Shown here in pieces: positions 27,601-35,150 of a stretch of 64,000 bases of DNA. Source of the DNA: Hyphomicrobiaceae bacterium. GTDB lineage: Bacteria > Pseudomonadota > Alphaproteobacteria > Rhizobiales > Hyphomicrobiaceae. The notes under the pieces are model-generated. The model was not told where the DNA came from. It was given only the letters and a program-made list of their open reading frames with translations, and did not search any database. The DNA lies in contig JALHOW010000001.1 in the NCBI GenBank assembly GCA_022842785.1, forward strand, positions 620,001 to 684,000, read 5' to 3'. Numbering within the stretch: the stretch's first letter is position 1; each line of letters opens with the position of its first letter. Both the position numbers and the translations under genes were made by a program.

Positions 27601-27804
27601 CGGCTGTGCCACCGATGACGCCATCGTCTCGGGGCTGGCACCCGGGAGCTGCGCGCTGACCTGGATGGTGGGGAAATCGACTTTCGGGAGCGGGGCAACC
27701 GGCAGGTTGGGATAGGCCATGAGGCCGATGAACAGCAATCCTACCATGAGAAGCGAAGTCGCGACCGGATATCGAATGAAAATCGCGGAGATGTTGAGTT
27801 TCAT
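24658..27804 (-). CDS. RND efflux pump inner-membrane subunit (MdtBC/AcrB-like)
   Basis: At 1048 residues this is a full-length hydrophobe/amphiphile efflux-1 pump. The start is typical (ISAIFIRYPVATSLLMVGLL), the proton-relay aspartates Asp403-Asp404 stand in VGFVVDDAIVMLENIVRHIE, and the porter segment PGASPETMASSVAQPLERQF is present. The second half shows the matching repeat with GIVKKNGIMMVDFAI and a large periplasmic domain containing PKGFFPQQDTGFI. It follows the adaptor gene with a 4-base overlap. No outer-membrane channel gene is nearby, so it must use one encoded elsewhere. It most resembles the MdtB/MdtC branch, although a single pump gene is present here. Confidence 0.92.
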   Translation of the reverse strand: MKLNISAIFIRYPVATSLLMVGLLFIGLMAYPNLPVAPLPKVDFPTIQVSAQLPGASPETMASSVAQPLERQFAQIPGVAQTTSTSGLGATTIVVQFDLDRNIDGAANDIQAAINAASGQLPRNLPSPPTYRKVNPADSPILIISVTSDVLPLTDLDDNADIKLAQQISQLPGVGLVTIGGEQKPSIRIQIDPAKLVAKSLSLEDVRAQIEVTTVNAPKGNINGDPRSFTIYANDQLTTANDWNDVIIAYRNGAPLRIRDIGQAVPGPEDTTKAAWASGKRGVFLIVFKQPGANVIDTVDRIKTELPRLRNAIPSSVHVDLLSDRTQTIRASVNDVQLTLLLTIGCVVGVIFLFLRTFWATVIPSVTVPLSLLGTAGLMYVVGYSLDNISLMALTISVGFVVDDAIVMLENIVRHIEDGMGPREAAFKGAGEIGFTIISISLSLIAVFIPLLLLGGIIGRLFREFAVTVSMCIAVSAFVALTLTPMMASRFLKREADARHGRFYAATERMFDGMLHAYERALDGVLRHRFMTLCVFLMTLLTTGYLFAIIPKGFFPQQDTGFITGVSEAGQDVSFAEMMRRQEALGKIVGADPAVASYAMSVGSGGGTSAANNGRFFITLKPKDERDASAAEVISRLRPQLDKVEGARLFLQAAQDVNIGGRASRTQFQYTLQDSDLDELNTWAPRVLQKLQSIPGLRDVATDQQMSGTALTIAIDRAQASRYGITPQLIDDTLYDAFGQRQVAQYFTQQNSYHVVLEILPDLQGRVDSLDKIYVKSPTTGAQVPMSAFASWTTLLTKPLSISHQGQFPAVTISFNLARGASLGTATESIQNAVREMQMPATLIGTFQGNAQALQDSLKTVPMLIAAALFVVYLVLGILYESYIHPLTILSTLPSAGAGAIATLMLFGFDFSLVAMIGIILLIGIVKKNGIMMVDFAISAEREEHLKPEEAIRRAALLRFRPIMMTTMAALLGAIPLMLGAGTGAEIRQPLGYAMVGGLIVSQALTLFTTPVIYIYLDRLSSYLGGGGSEAATANDHSDAVRHSARVH

Positions 27805-29105
27805 GGCGCACCCGATGGGTTGTCGCCCGCCGTTGTTCCGTCGTTGCTCACCACTTGGATTGGCTTACCGGGCTGCACTCTGTAGTGCCCCGAAGTAATG
27901 ATCCGCTCGCCGGGCACGAGGCCGCTCTCGATGACGACCCATCCATCCTGAATGGGACCGACCTTGGTGTCGCGAAGCTCGGCCATGCCATCCTTGCCGA
28001 CGATGAAGGCGAACAGACCATTCGGTCCGCGCTGCACGGCTGTATCGGGCACGGCAACGGCATCCCGGATCGTCGACACCCGCAAGCGTGTTGTCACGGA
28101 TTGTCCCGGCCATAGTGCCTGCTCTGCATTGGGGAAGCTCGCCTTGAGGCGGATGGTCCCGCTTGCGGTATCGACCTGGTTGTCGATCAGCGACAGCGTG
28201 CCTTCCGCAAGCGTTCGTTTGCCGTCGGAGCTGAGTGCAGTCACAGCGAGCGGCCCCGACTGGAGACCGGTGCTGATTGCCGGAAGCTCGTCCTCGGGTG
28301 CGGTGAAGATCACGGAGATGGGCGTGATCTGGGCAATGCTCAGAATGCCGGTCTGATCGTTCGCGTGCACGATATTGCCGGCATCGACGAGACGAAATCC
28401 TGCCCTGCCGGTCAGAGGCGCCCGGATCGTGGTGTAGGCGAGCTGCACCTTGGCGCTCTCGATGGCCGCGTTGTCGGCCTGGATCTGCGCGCTGAACTGC
28501 GCGACCGCAGCCGTGCGTTGATCCAGAAGCTGCTGCGTCGCGTCGCCTGCCTTGGCGAGTGATGATGTCCGAACGAGATCCTGCCGAGCGTTGGTCAGCG
28601 AGGCCTGATCCTGCGCGAGTTTTGCAATAGCTTGGTCGAGGGCTGCTTGATAGGGCGCCGCATCGATTTGCACGAGCAGATCGCCCTCGCGAACGATCTG
28701 CCCCTCCTCGAAGCCGATCTTGGTGATCTGGCCATCGACGCGCGATTTGACTGAAACTGCGTTGGTTGCCTGCGCCGTGCCGAGACCATCGATGAACACC
28801 GGAACGTCGCGCTTTTCGACGATCGCCACGTGCACGGGCGGCGCAGTTACGGTCGCCCCCTGACGCATTGCTTCGCGCGTTCGGTTCCCCGCCGCGCCCA
28901 GATAGAGCCCAGCAGCGATAGCGCCGGCCAGAACAAGAGCTGCCGCCAGTGGCCAATGCCGCGCGACGTGTCGGGCGGGCCTCTGTCCGGGTTCTCCAGC
29001 CTGCTTCTGCACGACGCTATCCTTTGCGAAGGGCCCGCAGGCCGTGCTGGGTGGCGCACGCGCCTGTCCGAGAGAACGCGCGCGCCACTGCTGTTTCCGC
29101 ATCAT
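27801..29105 (-). CDS. RND periplasmic adaptor (MdtA/HlyD family)
   Basis: The 434-residue adaptor links the RND pump to the outer membrane. One N-terminal membrane anchor (LAAALVLAGAIAAGLYLGAA) is followed by the beta-barrel/lipoyl pattern VFIDGLGTAQATNAVSVKSR, DGQITKIGFEEGQIVREGDL, a helical hairpin rich in alanine and glutamine, AYTTIRAPLTGRAGFRLVDA and a C-terminal barrel. The open frame runs to 29366 inside the protease gene. The start is set at ATG 29105, which overlaps the protease stop; an adjacent ATG at 29102 is equally possible. Confidence 0.9.
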   Translation of the reverse strand: MMRKQQWRARSLGQARAPPSTACGPFAKDSVVQKQAGEPGQRPARHVARHWPLAAALVLAGAIAAGLYLGAAGNRTREAMRQGATVTAPPVHVAIVEKRDVPVFIDGLGTAQATNAVSVKSRVDGQITKIGFEEGQIVREGDLLVQIDAAPYQAALDQAIAKLAQDQASLTNARQDLVRTSSLAKAGDATQQLLDQRTAAVAQFSAQIQADNAAIESAKVQLAYTTIRAPLTGRAGFRLVDAGNIVHANDQTGILSIAQITPISVIFTAPEDELPAISTGLQSGPLAVTALSSDGKRTLAEGTLSLIDNQVDTASGTIRLKASFPNAEQALWPGQSVTTRLRVSTIRDAVAVPDTAVQRGPNGLFAFIVGKDGMAELRDTKVGPIQDGWVVIESGLVPGERIITSGHYRVQPGKPIQVVSNDGTTAGDNPSGAP

Positions 29106-30601
29106 GCGAGCGGCAATGCCACGAAATGTGTGTCCGTGGAGGCCGCTGATCCGATGCGCAGGAGGACGGCGCGCTGGCCATTCTTCGTGGCTCCATCGAG
29201 CGCGGCGAGAAACTCCTGAGGCGTCGAGACGCGCTTTCCGCCGACCTCGAGAATGAGGTCCCCTCTCCGGATGCCTTTCTCTGCAGCCTTGCCCTGGGGA
29301 TCGACATTCATGACCACCACGCCTTGCGTGCCAGCGCCCTGCACGCCGGCGGCTGGTGCCAGCCACAAACCGAGTTCGCCCTGGGCCTGCTTCTGCTGAT
29401 CAAGGCCTGCCGTCGCTTCGTTCGGCAGCGCGGCCACGCCTATTCGGAGCGCCTGCTCGTGCCCATTGCGCCAGACCTGCAGCGAGATGGCCTGGCCTGG
29501 ATCGACAGCCGCGACCCTGCGTGCGAGATCGCGCGCATCCGCGATCGCATTCCCATCCATCGACAGAACGACGTCGCTCGGCTTGAGACCGGCCTTGGCA
29601 GCCGGAGCACCTGCCTGCACCTGATCGATGAGGGCGCCTTTTGCCTGTTTGAGATTGAGACTGTCCGCGATGTCCTGGGTGACAGGCTGAACGGCTACGC
29701 CAATCCAGCCGCGGGTGACCGCGCCTTTGGCTTCGAGCTGAGCCGCGACGGTCTTCGCCGTGCTCGCCGGAATGTCGAACGCTATGCCGATCGATCCGCC
29801 CGACGGCGAGAAAATCGCTGTGTTCACGCCGACAACCTGCCCTTGGAGATTGAACGTCGGGCCGCCGGAATTGCCCTTGTTTACGGGCGCGTCGATCTGC
29901 AGGAAGTCATCATAGGGCCCCGAGCCGATGTCACGCCCATGTGCGGAAACGATACCGGCCGTCACGGTGCCGCCGAGGCCGAAGGGATTGCCGACCGCGA
30001 GAACCCAGTCGCCGATGCGCGGTGGCTTATCGGCGAACGCGACGAAGGGGAAATCGGTTCTGCTCTCCACCTTGAGCACGGCGAGATCGGTCTTGGCGTC
30101 CGTTCCGATCACCTTTGCCGGATAGCTCTGGCCTTCGCTCGTCTTGATGTTCACTGTCTTGGCATGATCGACGACGTGGTTGTTCGTCAGAATGTAGCCG
30201 CTGGACGAGATGAAGAAGCCGGAGCCTTGGGCCTGCACGATCTGGGGCTTCATGCCGAAGCCCGGCTGTCCGAACTGTCGGAAGAAGAACTCGAAGGGCG
30301 AACTTGGCGGATTGGCGTTCTCCTGGCTCGGATCACCAAGCGTCGCGATTTCGGCCGGTTGTTCGGCCGTGATGTAGACCGAGACCACGGCGGGCGACAC
30401 GGCTTGCGCAAGATCGGCAAAGCTCGGCATCTGCACAGGTTGGCTCGCGGCCGACAAAGCCGCAGGGCTGGTGCTCGATCTTGGCTCTGCGGCGCGGACG
30501 ATACCGGCGACCGTTACAATCGCCGCAAGCCCCGCCATCCCGGCCGCCCGCCAATTTGCAATTCGCGGGGCGCGCGCACGTGTCTCGACCTGCTCTGTCA
30601 T
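29102..30601 (-). CDS. degP: HtrA/DegP-type periplasmic serine protease
   Basis: The 499-residue Do-like protease degrades or refolds damaged envelope proteins. The catalytic triad is visible: His142 in LTNNHVVDHAKTV, Asp172 in DAKTDLAVLKV and Ser245 in NKGNSGGPTFN. Two PDZ domains follow, one around GWIGVAVQPVTQDIADSLNL and one around GVVVMNVDPQGKAAEKGIRR. The N-terminus has a membrane anchor or uncleaved signal (GMAGLAAIVTVAGIVRAA). It lies between an HdeD-like gene and the RND genes, all on the minus strand, which fits an envelope-stress operon. Confidence 0.93.
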   Translation of the reverse strand: MTEQVETRARAPRIANWRAAGMAGLAAIVTVAGIVRAAEPRSSTSPAALSAASQPVQMPSFADLAQAVSPAVVSVYITAEQPAEIATLGDPSQENANPPSSPFEFFFRQFGQPGFGMKPQIVQAQGSGFFISSSGYILTNNHVVDHAKTVNIKTSEGQSYPAKVIGTDAKTDLAVLKVESRTDFPFVAFADKPPRIGDWVLAVGNPFGLGGTVTAGIVSAHGRDIGSGPYDDFLQIDAPVNKGNSGGPTFNLQGQVVGVNTAIFSPSGGSIGIAFDIPASTAKTVAAQLEAKGAVTRGWIGVAVQPVTQDIADSLNLKQAKGALIDQVQAGAPAAKAGLKPSDVVLSMDGNAIADARDLARRVAAVDPGQAISLQVWRNGHEQALRIGVAALPNEATAGLDQQKQAQGELGLWLAPAAGVQGAGTQGVVVMNVDPQGKAAEKGIRRGDLILEVGGKRVSTPQEFLAALDGATKNGQRAVLLRIGSAASTDTHFVALPLA

Positions 30602-30645
30602 GACATCTCTCCTTCACTTTGCTTACTGGCACACTGCATTTTGGT

Positions 30646-31305
30646 TCAGGCTGAATGTCTGGTGCGGTGCGCACCCATGGCCGCGAGAATGAGTGCAATG
30701 CCCGCGACGACCAGATTGATTCCGACGTAGAGCCCCAAGACGAGGGGCGCATCGTTGGGCCACCCCTCAATGACAAGCCCCGCGATCAGGAAGTCGACGG
30801 CAGCAGCCAATGCGATCCAGAACCACAGCTTGGTCGCTCGGCGCATGGCGCTCGCGACGAACAAGCTGGTCAGGCCGTGCGCGCACAGGTAGAGGGCGAG
30901 CGCGATGGTCAGCCAGAGAGCCCCGCCAACGGGGAAAATGACGAGCAGCGCTCCGAGAACCACAGTGATCGCGGCGAGGAGCATGGAACCCCAATATCCC
31001 GGGCCTCCCTGCGCGCTGAAGATCGACGCAAAGCGAAAGAGACCGGCAATCAGAAGCAGCCAGCCGGTCATCAGGCTCACGGCGAGAGACGCGAACTTTG
31101 GGAGCAGCGTCGCGACAATGCCGAGAACGATGAGCCCGCAGCCCTCGAGAATGACCAGCTTCCAGAACTCTTCGGATGCAGCGATCGGGCTGTAGCCGTC
31201 CGCGTGCTCGCTGAACACGGCGTCTGCGCGAGCGGGATCTGGGCCATCATTCGCTCCGGCCTGACGTGATGGGATTGTGCTGTGGGCATTGCCGGGTTCG
31301 GGCAT
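30646..31305 (-). CDS. HdeD-like (DUF308) membrane protein
   Basis: The 219-residue protein has six predicted helices in pairs, such as ILEGCGLIVLGIVATLLPKF, LMTGWLLLIAGLFRFASIFS, SMLLAAITVVLGALLVIFPV and LGLYVGINLVVAGIALILAA. This layout matches the HdeD family, whose E. coli member helps at high cell density under acid stress. The open frame starts at 31356, but ATG 31305 is chosen because GGAGG stands eight bases before it. A sigma-54 promoter match at 31366-31383 precedes it. It is probably the first gene of the HdeD-protease-efflux operon. Confidence 0.8.
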   Translation of the reverse strand: MPEPGNAHSTIPSRQAGANDGPDPARADAVFSEHADGYSPIAASEEFWKLVILEGCGLIVLGIVATLLPKFASLAVSLMTGWLLLIAGLFRFASIFSAQGGPGYWGSMLLAAITVVLGALLVIFPVGGALWLTIALALYLCAHGLTSLFVASAMRRATKLWFWIALAAAVDFLIAGLVIEGWPNDAPLVLGLYVGINLVVAGIALILAAMGAHRTRHSA

Positions 31306-31365
31306 GGTGCAGGCCTCCATGGCAGCCGCAGTCGCCCTGTGCGCATCATGCGGCATCGACCCTGG

Positions 31366-31383
31366 AGCATCCGCCGTGCCAGT
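31366..31383 (-). promoter_or_regulatory. Predicted sigma-54 promoter of the HdeD-HtrA-RND operon
   Basis: On the minus strand the sequence reads TGGCACGGCGGATGCT. The consensus is TGGCACG, four bases, TTGCW; there is one mismatch (ATGCT for TTGCT) and the GG-to-GC distance is exactly ten bases. The predicted start lies about 50 bases before the HdeD-like ATG. The adjacent NtrC-type regulator gene supports the call. Confidence 0.7.
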
Positions 31384-31434
31384 TGGCTATCGCCCTGTCC
31401 TGTCGAGTGAATCCCATGTGTGCGCGTGGCTCGA

Positions 31435-31450
31435 TGGTGGATTGCCACCA
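31435..31450. promoter_or_regulatory. Short inverted repeat upstream of sigma-54 promoter
   Basis: TGGTGG and CCACCA flank four bases, about 60 bases upstream of the predicted -24 element. It could be an activator site for the NtrC-type regulator or a weak hairpin after that regulator gene. It shares GATGGTGG with the palindrome at 34438. Confidence 0.35.
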
Positions 31451-31499
31451 CAGCGGCGATCTGCGGCTGGTTCATTGGCCCCGTGATCGCGGGAAGGGC

Positions 31500-32894
31500 T
31501 CAGTTCTTGCCGAGCGCGTACTTTTGAATGCGATAACGAAGCGTTTCGCGGGTCGTGCCGAGTGCGCGCGCCGTAGCCATGACGTTGTAGCCGTGGCGCT
31601 CCAGTGCCGTCTTGATGATGTGCCGATCCATGTCCTCAAGGGCCATGGAGCCGTCGAGTGGCAGGTGAATCCAGTCTCCCTCCGGCATTGCGGTTCGTGT
31701 GCGTGAAGCCCCCGCTTCCGACGAAGGCCCGAGCTGCAGCCATTCCTCCGGAAACGTCTCTCCATCAGAAAGCAGGATGCACCGCTCGATCACGTTGCGC
31801 AGCTGGCGCACGTTACCCGGCCAATCATATGCCTCGAGGCGCACCATGATGTCCGGCGGCACGACCCGCACGCGCTTCTTCGCCTTGGTATTGAACTCGG
31901 CGAGCAGGACCTCCACCAGATCTTCGATGTCCTGCGGACGCTCGCGCAGCGCCGGTAATGTGAGCTCGAACACGCTGAGACGATGATAGAGGTCGGCGCG
32001 AAACCGACCATCACTCACGGCCTTGGCCAGATCCGTGTTGCTCGCAGCAAATACCTGTATATCAGCGGTGATCTCGCGCTCTCCGCCGAGGCGCCTCATC
32101 TTGCGCCCCTCGATCGCAGTTAGAAGTTTGGCCTGCAGGCCCGCGCCCATCTCGCTGATCTCGTCGAGAAAAAGCGACCCACCGTCGGCCTGCTCCATCA
32201 GCCCTCGATGGGGAGCTTTGGCACCGGTGAAGGCGCCCTGTTCATGACCGAAGAGTTCGGACTCGAGCAGGTCCTTGGGAAGAGCAGCGCAATTCACTTC
32301 CACAAAGGGACCGTCCGAACGCTGGCCCGAGTAGTGAAGTATGCGCGCGACAAGTCCCTTACCGGTGCCGGTCTCGCCCGCGATCATGATGCTCGACAAT
32401 GGCAGATCGCAGAGGCGGCTCAGGAGTTCGCGCACGCGTTGCGCAGCAGGGCTCTGGCCGACGAAAGCCTGCGGCGAGAAGCGCTGTCGCTCACTGGAAG
32501 CCTGCTCTTTCAGTCGCCGCTGTGCCCGCGCACTGCGCGCCGCACCCGCGATGACCAGGTCGAGATTTTTGAAATCAGCCGGCTTCTGCAGAAAGTCGAC
32601 GGCACGAAGCCTCTGTGCGCGCTCCGCGTCCGCGGGCTCGCCATAGCCAGTGAGGAATACCCATTCGCCCATCTCGCCGAGGCCTCTGGCCTTTTCGAGG
32701 AGATCGAGCCCGTTACCGTCGGGCAGGTTCATGTCCGAGAGCACGACGAGGGGTGTGATACGCGATCGCAGAACGAGGTGCTCGGCCTCACGCAGCGTCG
32801 GGGCGAGCACGACATGCCATCCCGAGCGCTGGTAGTGTCGCTTGACCTCGTTACCGAAGAGCGCCTCGTCCTCGATGATCAGCAGCGTGTCCAT
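31500..32894 (-). CDS. NtrC-family sigma-54-dependent response regulator
   Basis: The 464-residue regulator has three parts. The receiver domain (residues 1-118) carries Asp9 and phosphoacceptor Asp54 in LSDMNLPDG. The AAA+ domain (about 145-380) has Walker A GETGTGKG and the sigma-54-contacting GAFTGA at about 220-225. The C-terminal Fis-type helix-turn-helix includes MATARALGTTRETLRYRIQK. It therefore activates sigma-54 promoters when phosphorylated by the kinase encoded just upstream; the kinase stop and this ATG overlap (TGATG at 32894). Three good sigma-54 promoter matches nearby are the likely targets. It resembles the ZraR and DctD groups. Confidence 0.92.
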   Translation of the reverse strand: MDTLLIIEDEALFGNEVKRHYQRSGWHVVLAPTLREAEHLVLRSRITPLVVLSDMNLPDGNGLDLLEKARGLGEMGEWVFLTGYGEPADAERAQRLRAVDFLQKPADFKNLDLVIAGAARSARAQRRLKEQASSERQRFSPQAFVGQSPAAQRVRELLSRLCDLPLSSIMIAGETGTGKGLVARILHYSGQRSDGPFVEVNCAALPKDLLESELFGHEQGAFTGAKAPHRGLMEQADGGSLFLDEISEMGAGLQAKLLTAIEGRKMRRLGGEREITADIQVFAASNTDLAKAVSDGRFRADLYHRLSVFELTLPALRERPQDIEDLVEVLLAEFNTKAKKRVRVVPPDIMVRLEAYDWPGNVRQLRNVIERCILLSDGETFPEEWLQLGPSSEAGASRTRTAMPEGDWIHLPLDGSMALEDMDRHIIKTALERHGYNVMATARALGTTRETLRYRIQKYALGKN

Positions 32895-34405
32895 CACTGC
32901 ATTCCGCAATTGTCGATGACGATCGTTACCCTTGCGCCGTGCGGATCGCGGTTCGCGATCTCGATCCTGCCGCCCATGGCCTGCGCCATGCGCTGCACGG
33001 TGGAGAGACCCAAGCCCGAACCGCCATCCCGGCGCGAAACGAAGGGACGAATACCGCGTTCGAGTAGTTCTTTGGGAAAGCCTGGGCCGTCGTCGGAAAC
33101 AGAGATCCCGAGCATCTGGTTCTCGAGTGTGAGGCTCACAGTTACGTTACCGGATGCGCCGCCGATCGCCTGGCAAGCATTCAGGACGAGATTCAGCAGC
33201 ATCTGGCGAACACCGTCGCATTGAAGCTTGGCCTGTGCGCCATCCGGTGCTCCATTGATCAACGTTATGCGTTCGGGAATCTGATAGCGGACGAGAGCCA
33301 GCAGCTCGCCGATGAGCGTCCGCAGGTCAACGTCCTTGAGCGGCTCCTCATGCTTGCGCGGCCTGAGCAACAGCTGGTCCAGCAGACGGGCCATGCGATC
33401 GACCTCTGCACCGATCAATGCCAGCCGCTCTTTCTGATCGGTGTCGGCGCTATCGTGCGAGAGATTGGCGATCGCGAGCTTGATACCTGCGAGCGGGTTG
33501 CGCAGTTCATGCGCGACACGCGCTGACATTTCGCCGAGGGCGGACAAGCGGTCGGCTTCGGCAAGCTCCGCGCGCTGGCGGACGAGTGTCTGGGCCGCGG
33601 CTTCGACTTGCGACTGAAGCTGCTCCTGGTAGCGCTTGTTCGTCTGCAGAGCGGCGGTGAGACGCTCCACGAGGCGATTGTATCCCTCCATGATTGGTCG
33701 AATGGGCGTGGCGACATCGCCTGTTGGAACCGGGCGATGATGCTCTTCCCCGATCAGGTTCAAAAGGCCACTCAGGTCGCGCAGTGGCCGCGTGATCTGA
33801 TCCCGCAGAATGCGAAGCACGAGTAGCGCCGTGCATGGCAGAACGAGGAGAGCCACAGCCGCGAGCACCATTTCCGACCGCGCATTGCGCCGTATGCGAC
33901 TGAGCTCGCTTCGCCGCGCCTGCCGCTCTCGATCGAGCACCTCCCCAACGTGCGTGCGCGCAGCCTCGATGGACTTCTCGCTTCGCGGAGAGGCCTCGAG
34001 AGCGTTCACCGCTTCAGTAAGACGATCCACGCTTGCCCGGTCTGAAAACGCATGGGCATTGAGCAACTGCCCCAGCTGGGTTTTCAAAGGCGCGAGCATC
34101 TCCGGTGCGGGGGCTTGGCCGGCGTCCAGCACCAAGAGTGTACCGATCCGGCGCTCGATCTGCTGAAGCTGCTCCTGCTGCTCGAGGTGGGAATAGAAGG
34201 GCTCCAGCCGCTGCAACCCACGCCACGAGACGGTAAACAACAGACCGAGTGCAACAAGGAGCGCTAGCCCGCCGAAGGCCGCCAGCAGGTGAAGGGGGCC
34301 GGAGAGCACATCATCGAGTACGGATCGCTGGGCTGAAGCGGCTCCGGCCTCGGTCTTGGTCTGCTCGGCCTTGGGACTCGCCGCAGCTGTAAGGTCACGG
34401 CTCAT
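32894..34405 (-). CDS. Sensor histidine kinase, partner of NtrC-type regulator
   Basis: The 503-residue kinase has two membrane helices (about residues 37-59 and 178-198) enclosing a mostly helical periplasmic sensor of about 115 residues. A HAMP linker follows (LRDQITRPLRDLSGL), then the phosphoacceptor His299 in GEMSARVAHELRNPLAG, then the ATPase domain with NLVLNACQA, DDGPGFPKELL and GGSGLGLSTVQRM. The sensor shows no PAS or Cache features and may sense envelope state directly. ATG 34405 is preferred over 34465 because AGGAGG stands six bases before it. It is co-transcribed with the regulator. Confidence 0.9.
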   Translation of the reverse strand: MSRDLTAAASPKAEQTKTEAGAASAQRSVLDDVLSGPLHLLAAFGGLALLVALGLLFTVSWRGLQRLEPFYSHLEQQEQLQQIERRIGTLLVLDAGQAPAPEMLAPLKTQLGQLLNAHAFSDRASVDRLTEAVNALEASPRSEKSIEAARTHVGEVLDRERQARRSELSRIRRNARSEMVLAAVALLVLPCTALLVLRILRDQITRPLRDLSGLLNLIGEEHHRPVPTGDVATPIRPIMEGYNRLVERLTAALQTNKRYQEQLQSQVEAAAQTLVRQRAELAEADRLSALGEMSARVAHELRNPLAGIKLAIANLSHDSADTDQKERLALIGAEVDRMARLLDQLLLRPRKHEEPLKDVDLRTLIGELLALVRYQIPERITLINGAPDGAQAKLQCDGVRQMLLNLVLNACQAIGGASGNVTVSLTLENQMLGISVSDDGPGFPKELLERGIRPFVSRRDGGSGLGLSTVQRMAQAMGGRIEIANRDPHGARVTIVIDNCGMQ

Positions 34406-34437
34406 GGCGCCCTCCTGCAGGTGGTCCTCGCCCATCA

Positions 34438-34453
34438 CACCATCCGGATGGTG
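34438..34453. promoter_or_regulatory. Perfect 16-base palindrome between kinase and secreted-protein genes
   Basis: CACCATCCGGATGGTG is a perfect palindrome located about 78 bases upstream of the -24 element of the predicted sigma-54 promoter at 34523, a usual place for an NtrC-type activator site. It is also 33 bases before the divergent kinase start, so it could serve autoregulation. Confidence 0.45.
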
Positions 34454-34522
34454 GTTGAAGGGCACCGTCTCGGCGCCACGTCGCCGAGCGTTTCTCTACG
34501 TTTGTCATGTGATTAGCGCACA

Positions 34523-34538
34523 TGGCACAAGGGCTGCT
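34523..34538 (+). promoter_or_regulatory. Predicted sigma-54 promoter of secreted protein gene 34620
   Basis: TGGCACAAGGGCTGCT has a complete -24 TGGCAC box, one mismatch in the -12 box (CTGCT) and the exact ten-base GG-to-GC spacing. The start of transcription would be about 70 bases before the ATG at 34620. Confidence 0.6.
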
Positions 34539-34619
34539 CATGGTCGCTCAGGCACGGACTGTCCGTGTCGTCTCTTGATCAGGTGGTTTCAATCCACCGA
34601 TCGCGCAAGGAGTCGGACC

Positions 34620-35039
34620 ATGTTCAAATGCGGGAACTCAGTTGCAGCTTTCGCCTTGGCGGCGGCTATCGGCGCCGTCTCGGCGGGAGGGGCTTCGGCC
34701 CAGGCACCGTCCCTCGACGTCGCCAATCAAAAGCTGACGCGCAATACCGTCAGGATCGCCGACGTGAACCTGCCGCAGAATGGCTTCGTAGTTATCCGCG
34801 CCAGTGATGCGAACGGTAGGATCACGGACAACGTCGTCGGCTTCAGAGCTCTCGGACCCGGCGACCACAAGAACGTCAAAGTGCGGCTGACCGGAACGCA
34901 CAAGACCGGCGAAACGCTGTGGGCCGTCGCTCAGCAGAACAATGGCAGCCACCCGGGTGCCAAACGCGACAAGAGCAATATCGGTCCCCCGTTCCTTCAG
35001 GACGGCAAGATGATCAACAAGTCCTTCAGCACGATGTGA
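34620..35039 (+). CDS. Secreted DUF7282-like hypothetical protein
   Basis: This 139-residue protein has a signal peptide (SVAAFALAAAIGAVSAGGAS) and one beta-rich domain: SLDVANQKLTRNTVRIADVN, then GFVVIRASDANGRITDNVVG, then KVRLTGTHKTGETLWAVAQQ and a GPPFLQDGKMI end. The pattern recalls DUF7282-type domains, whose role is unknown. ATG 34620 is preceded by AAGGAG at 34606-34611. A sigma-54 promoter match and a palindrome precede it, and the gene is divergent from the kinase, so it is probably part of the kinase-regulator regulon. Confidence 0.7.
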   Translation: MFKCGNSVAAFALAAAIGAVSAGGASAQAPSLDVANQKLTRNTVRIADVNLPQNGFVVIRASDANGRITDNVVGFRALGPGDHKNVKVRLTGTHKTGETLWAVAQQNNGSHPGAKRDKSNIGPPFLQDGKMINKSFSTM

Positions 35040-35062
35040 TCCGACCCATCAGCGGTCATGCT

Positions 35063-35092
35063 GTCGGCTGCGGCCCCATCGCTGCAGCCGAC
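35063..35092 (+). terminator. Hairpin after secreted protein gene
   Basis: GTCGGCTGC and GCAGCCGAC form a perfect 9-base-pair stem with a 12-base loop, 24 bases after the stop at 35039. No clear T-run follows; it is probably a terminator or stabilising hairpin before the transporter gene. Confidence 0.45.
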
Positions 35093-35150
35093 CTGCAATC
35101 CTTTGAGAATTGGCGAGCCTGAGGAGCAACATGGAATAAGGAACAGTGTC

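Noticed and set aside
29324-30730. Plus-strand open frame of 468 codons across the HtrA gene
   Set aside because: It is antisense to a protease gene with an intact catalytic triad and has no recognisable motif or start signal.
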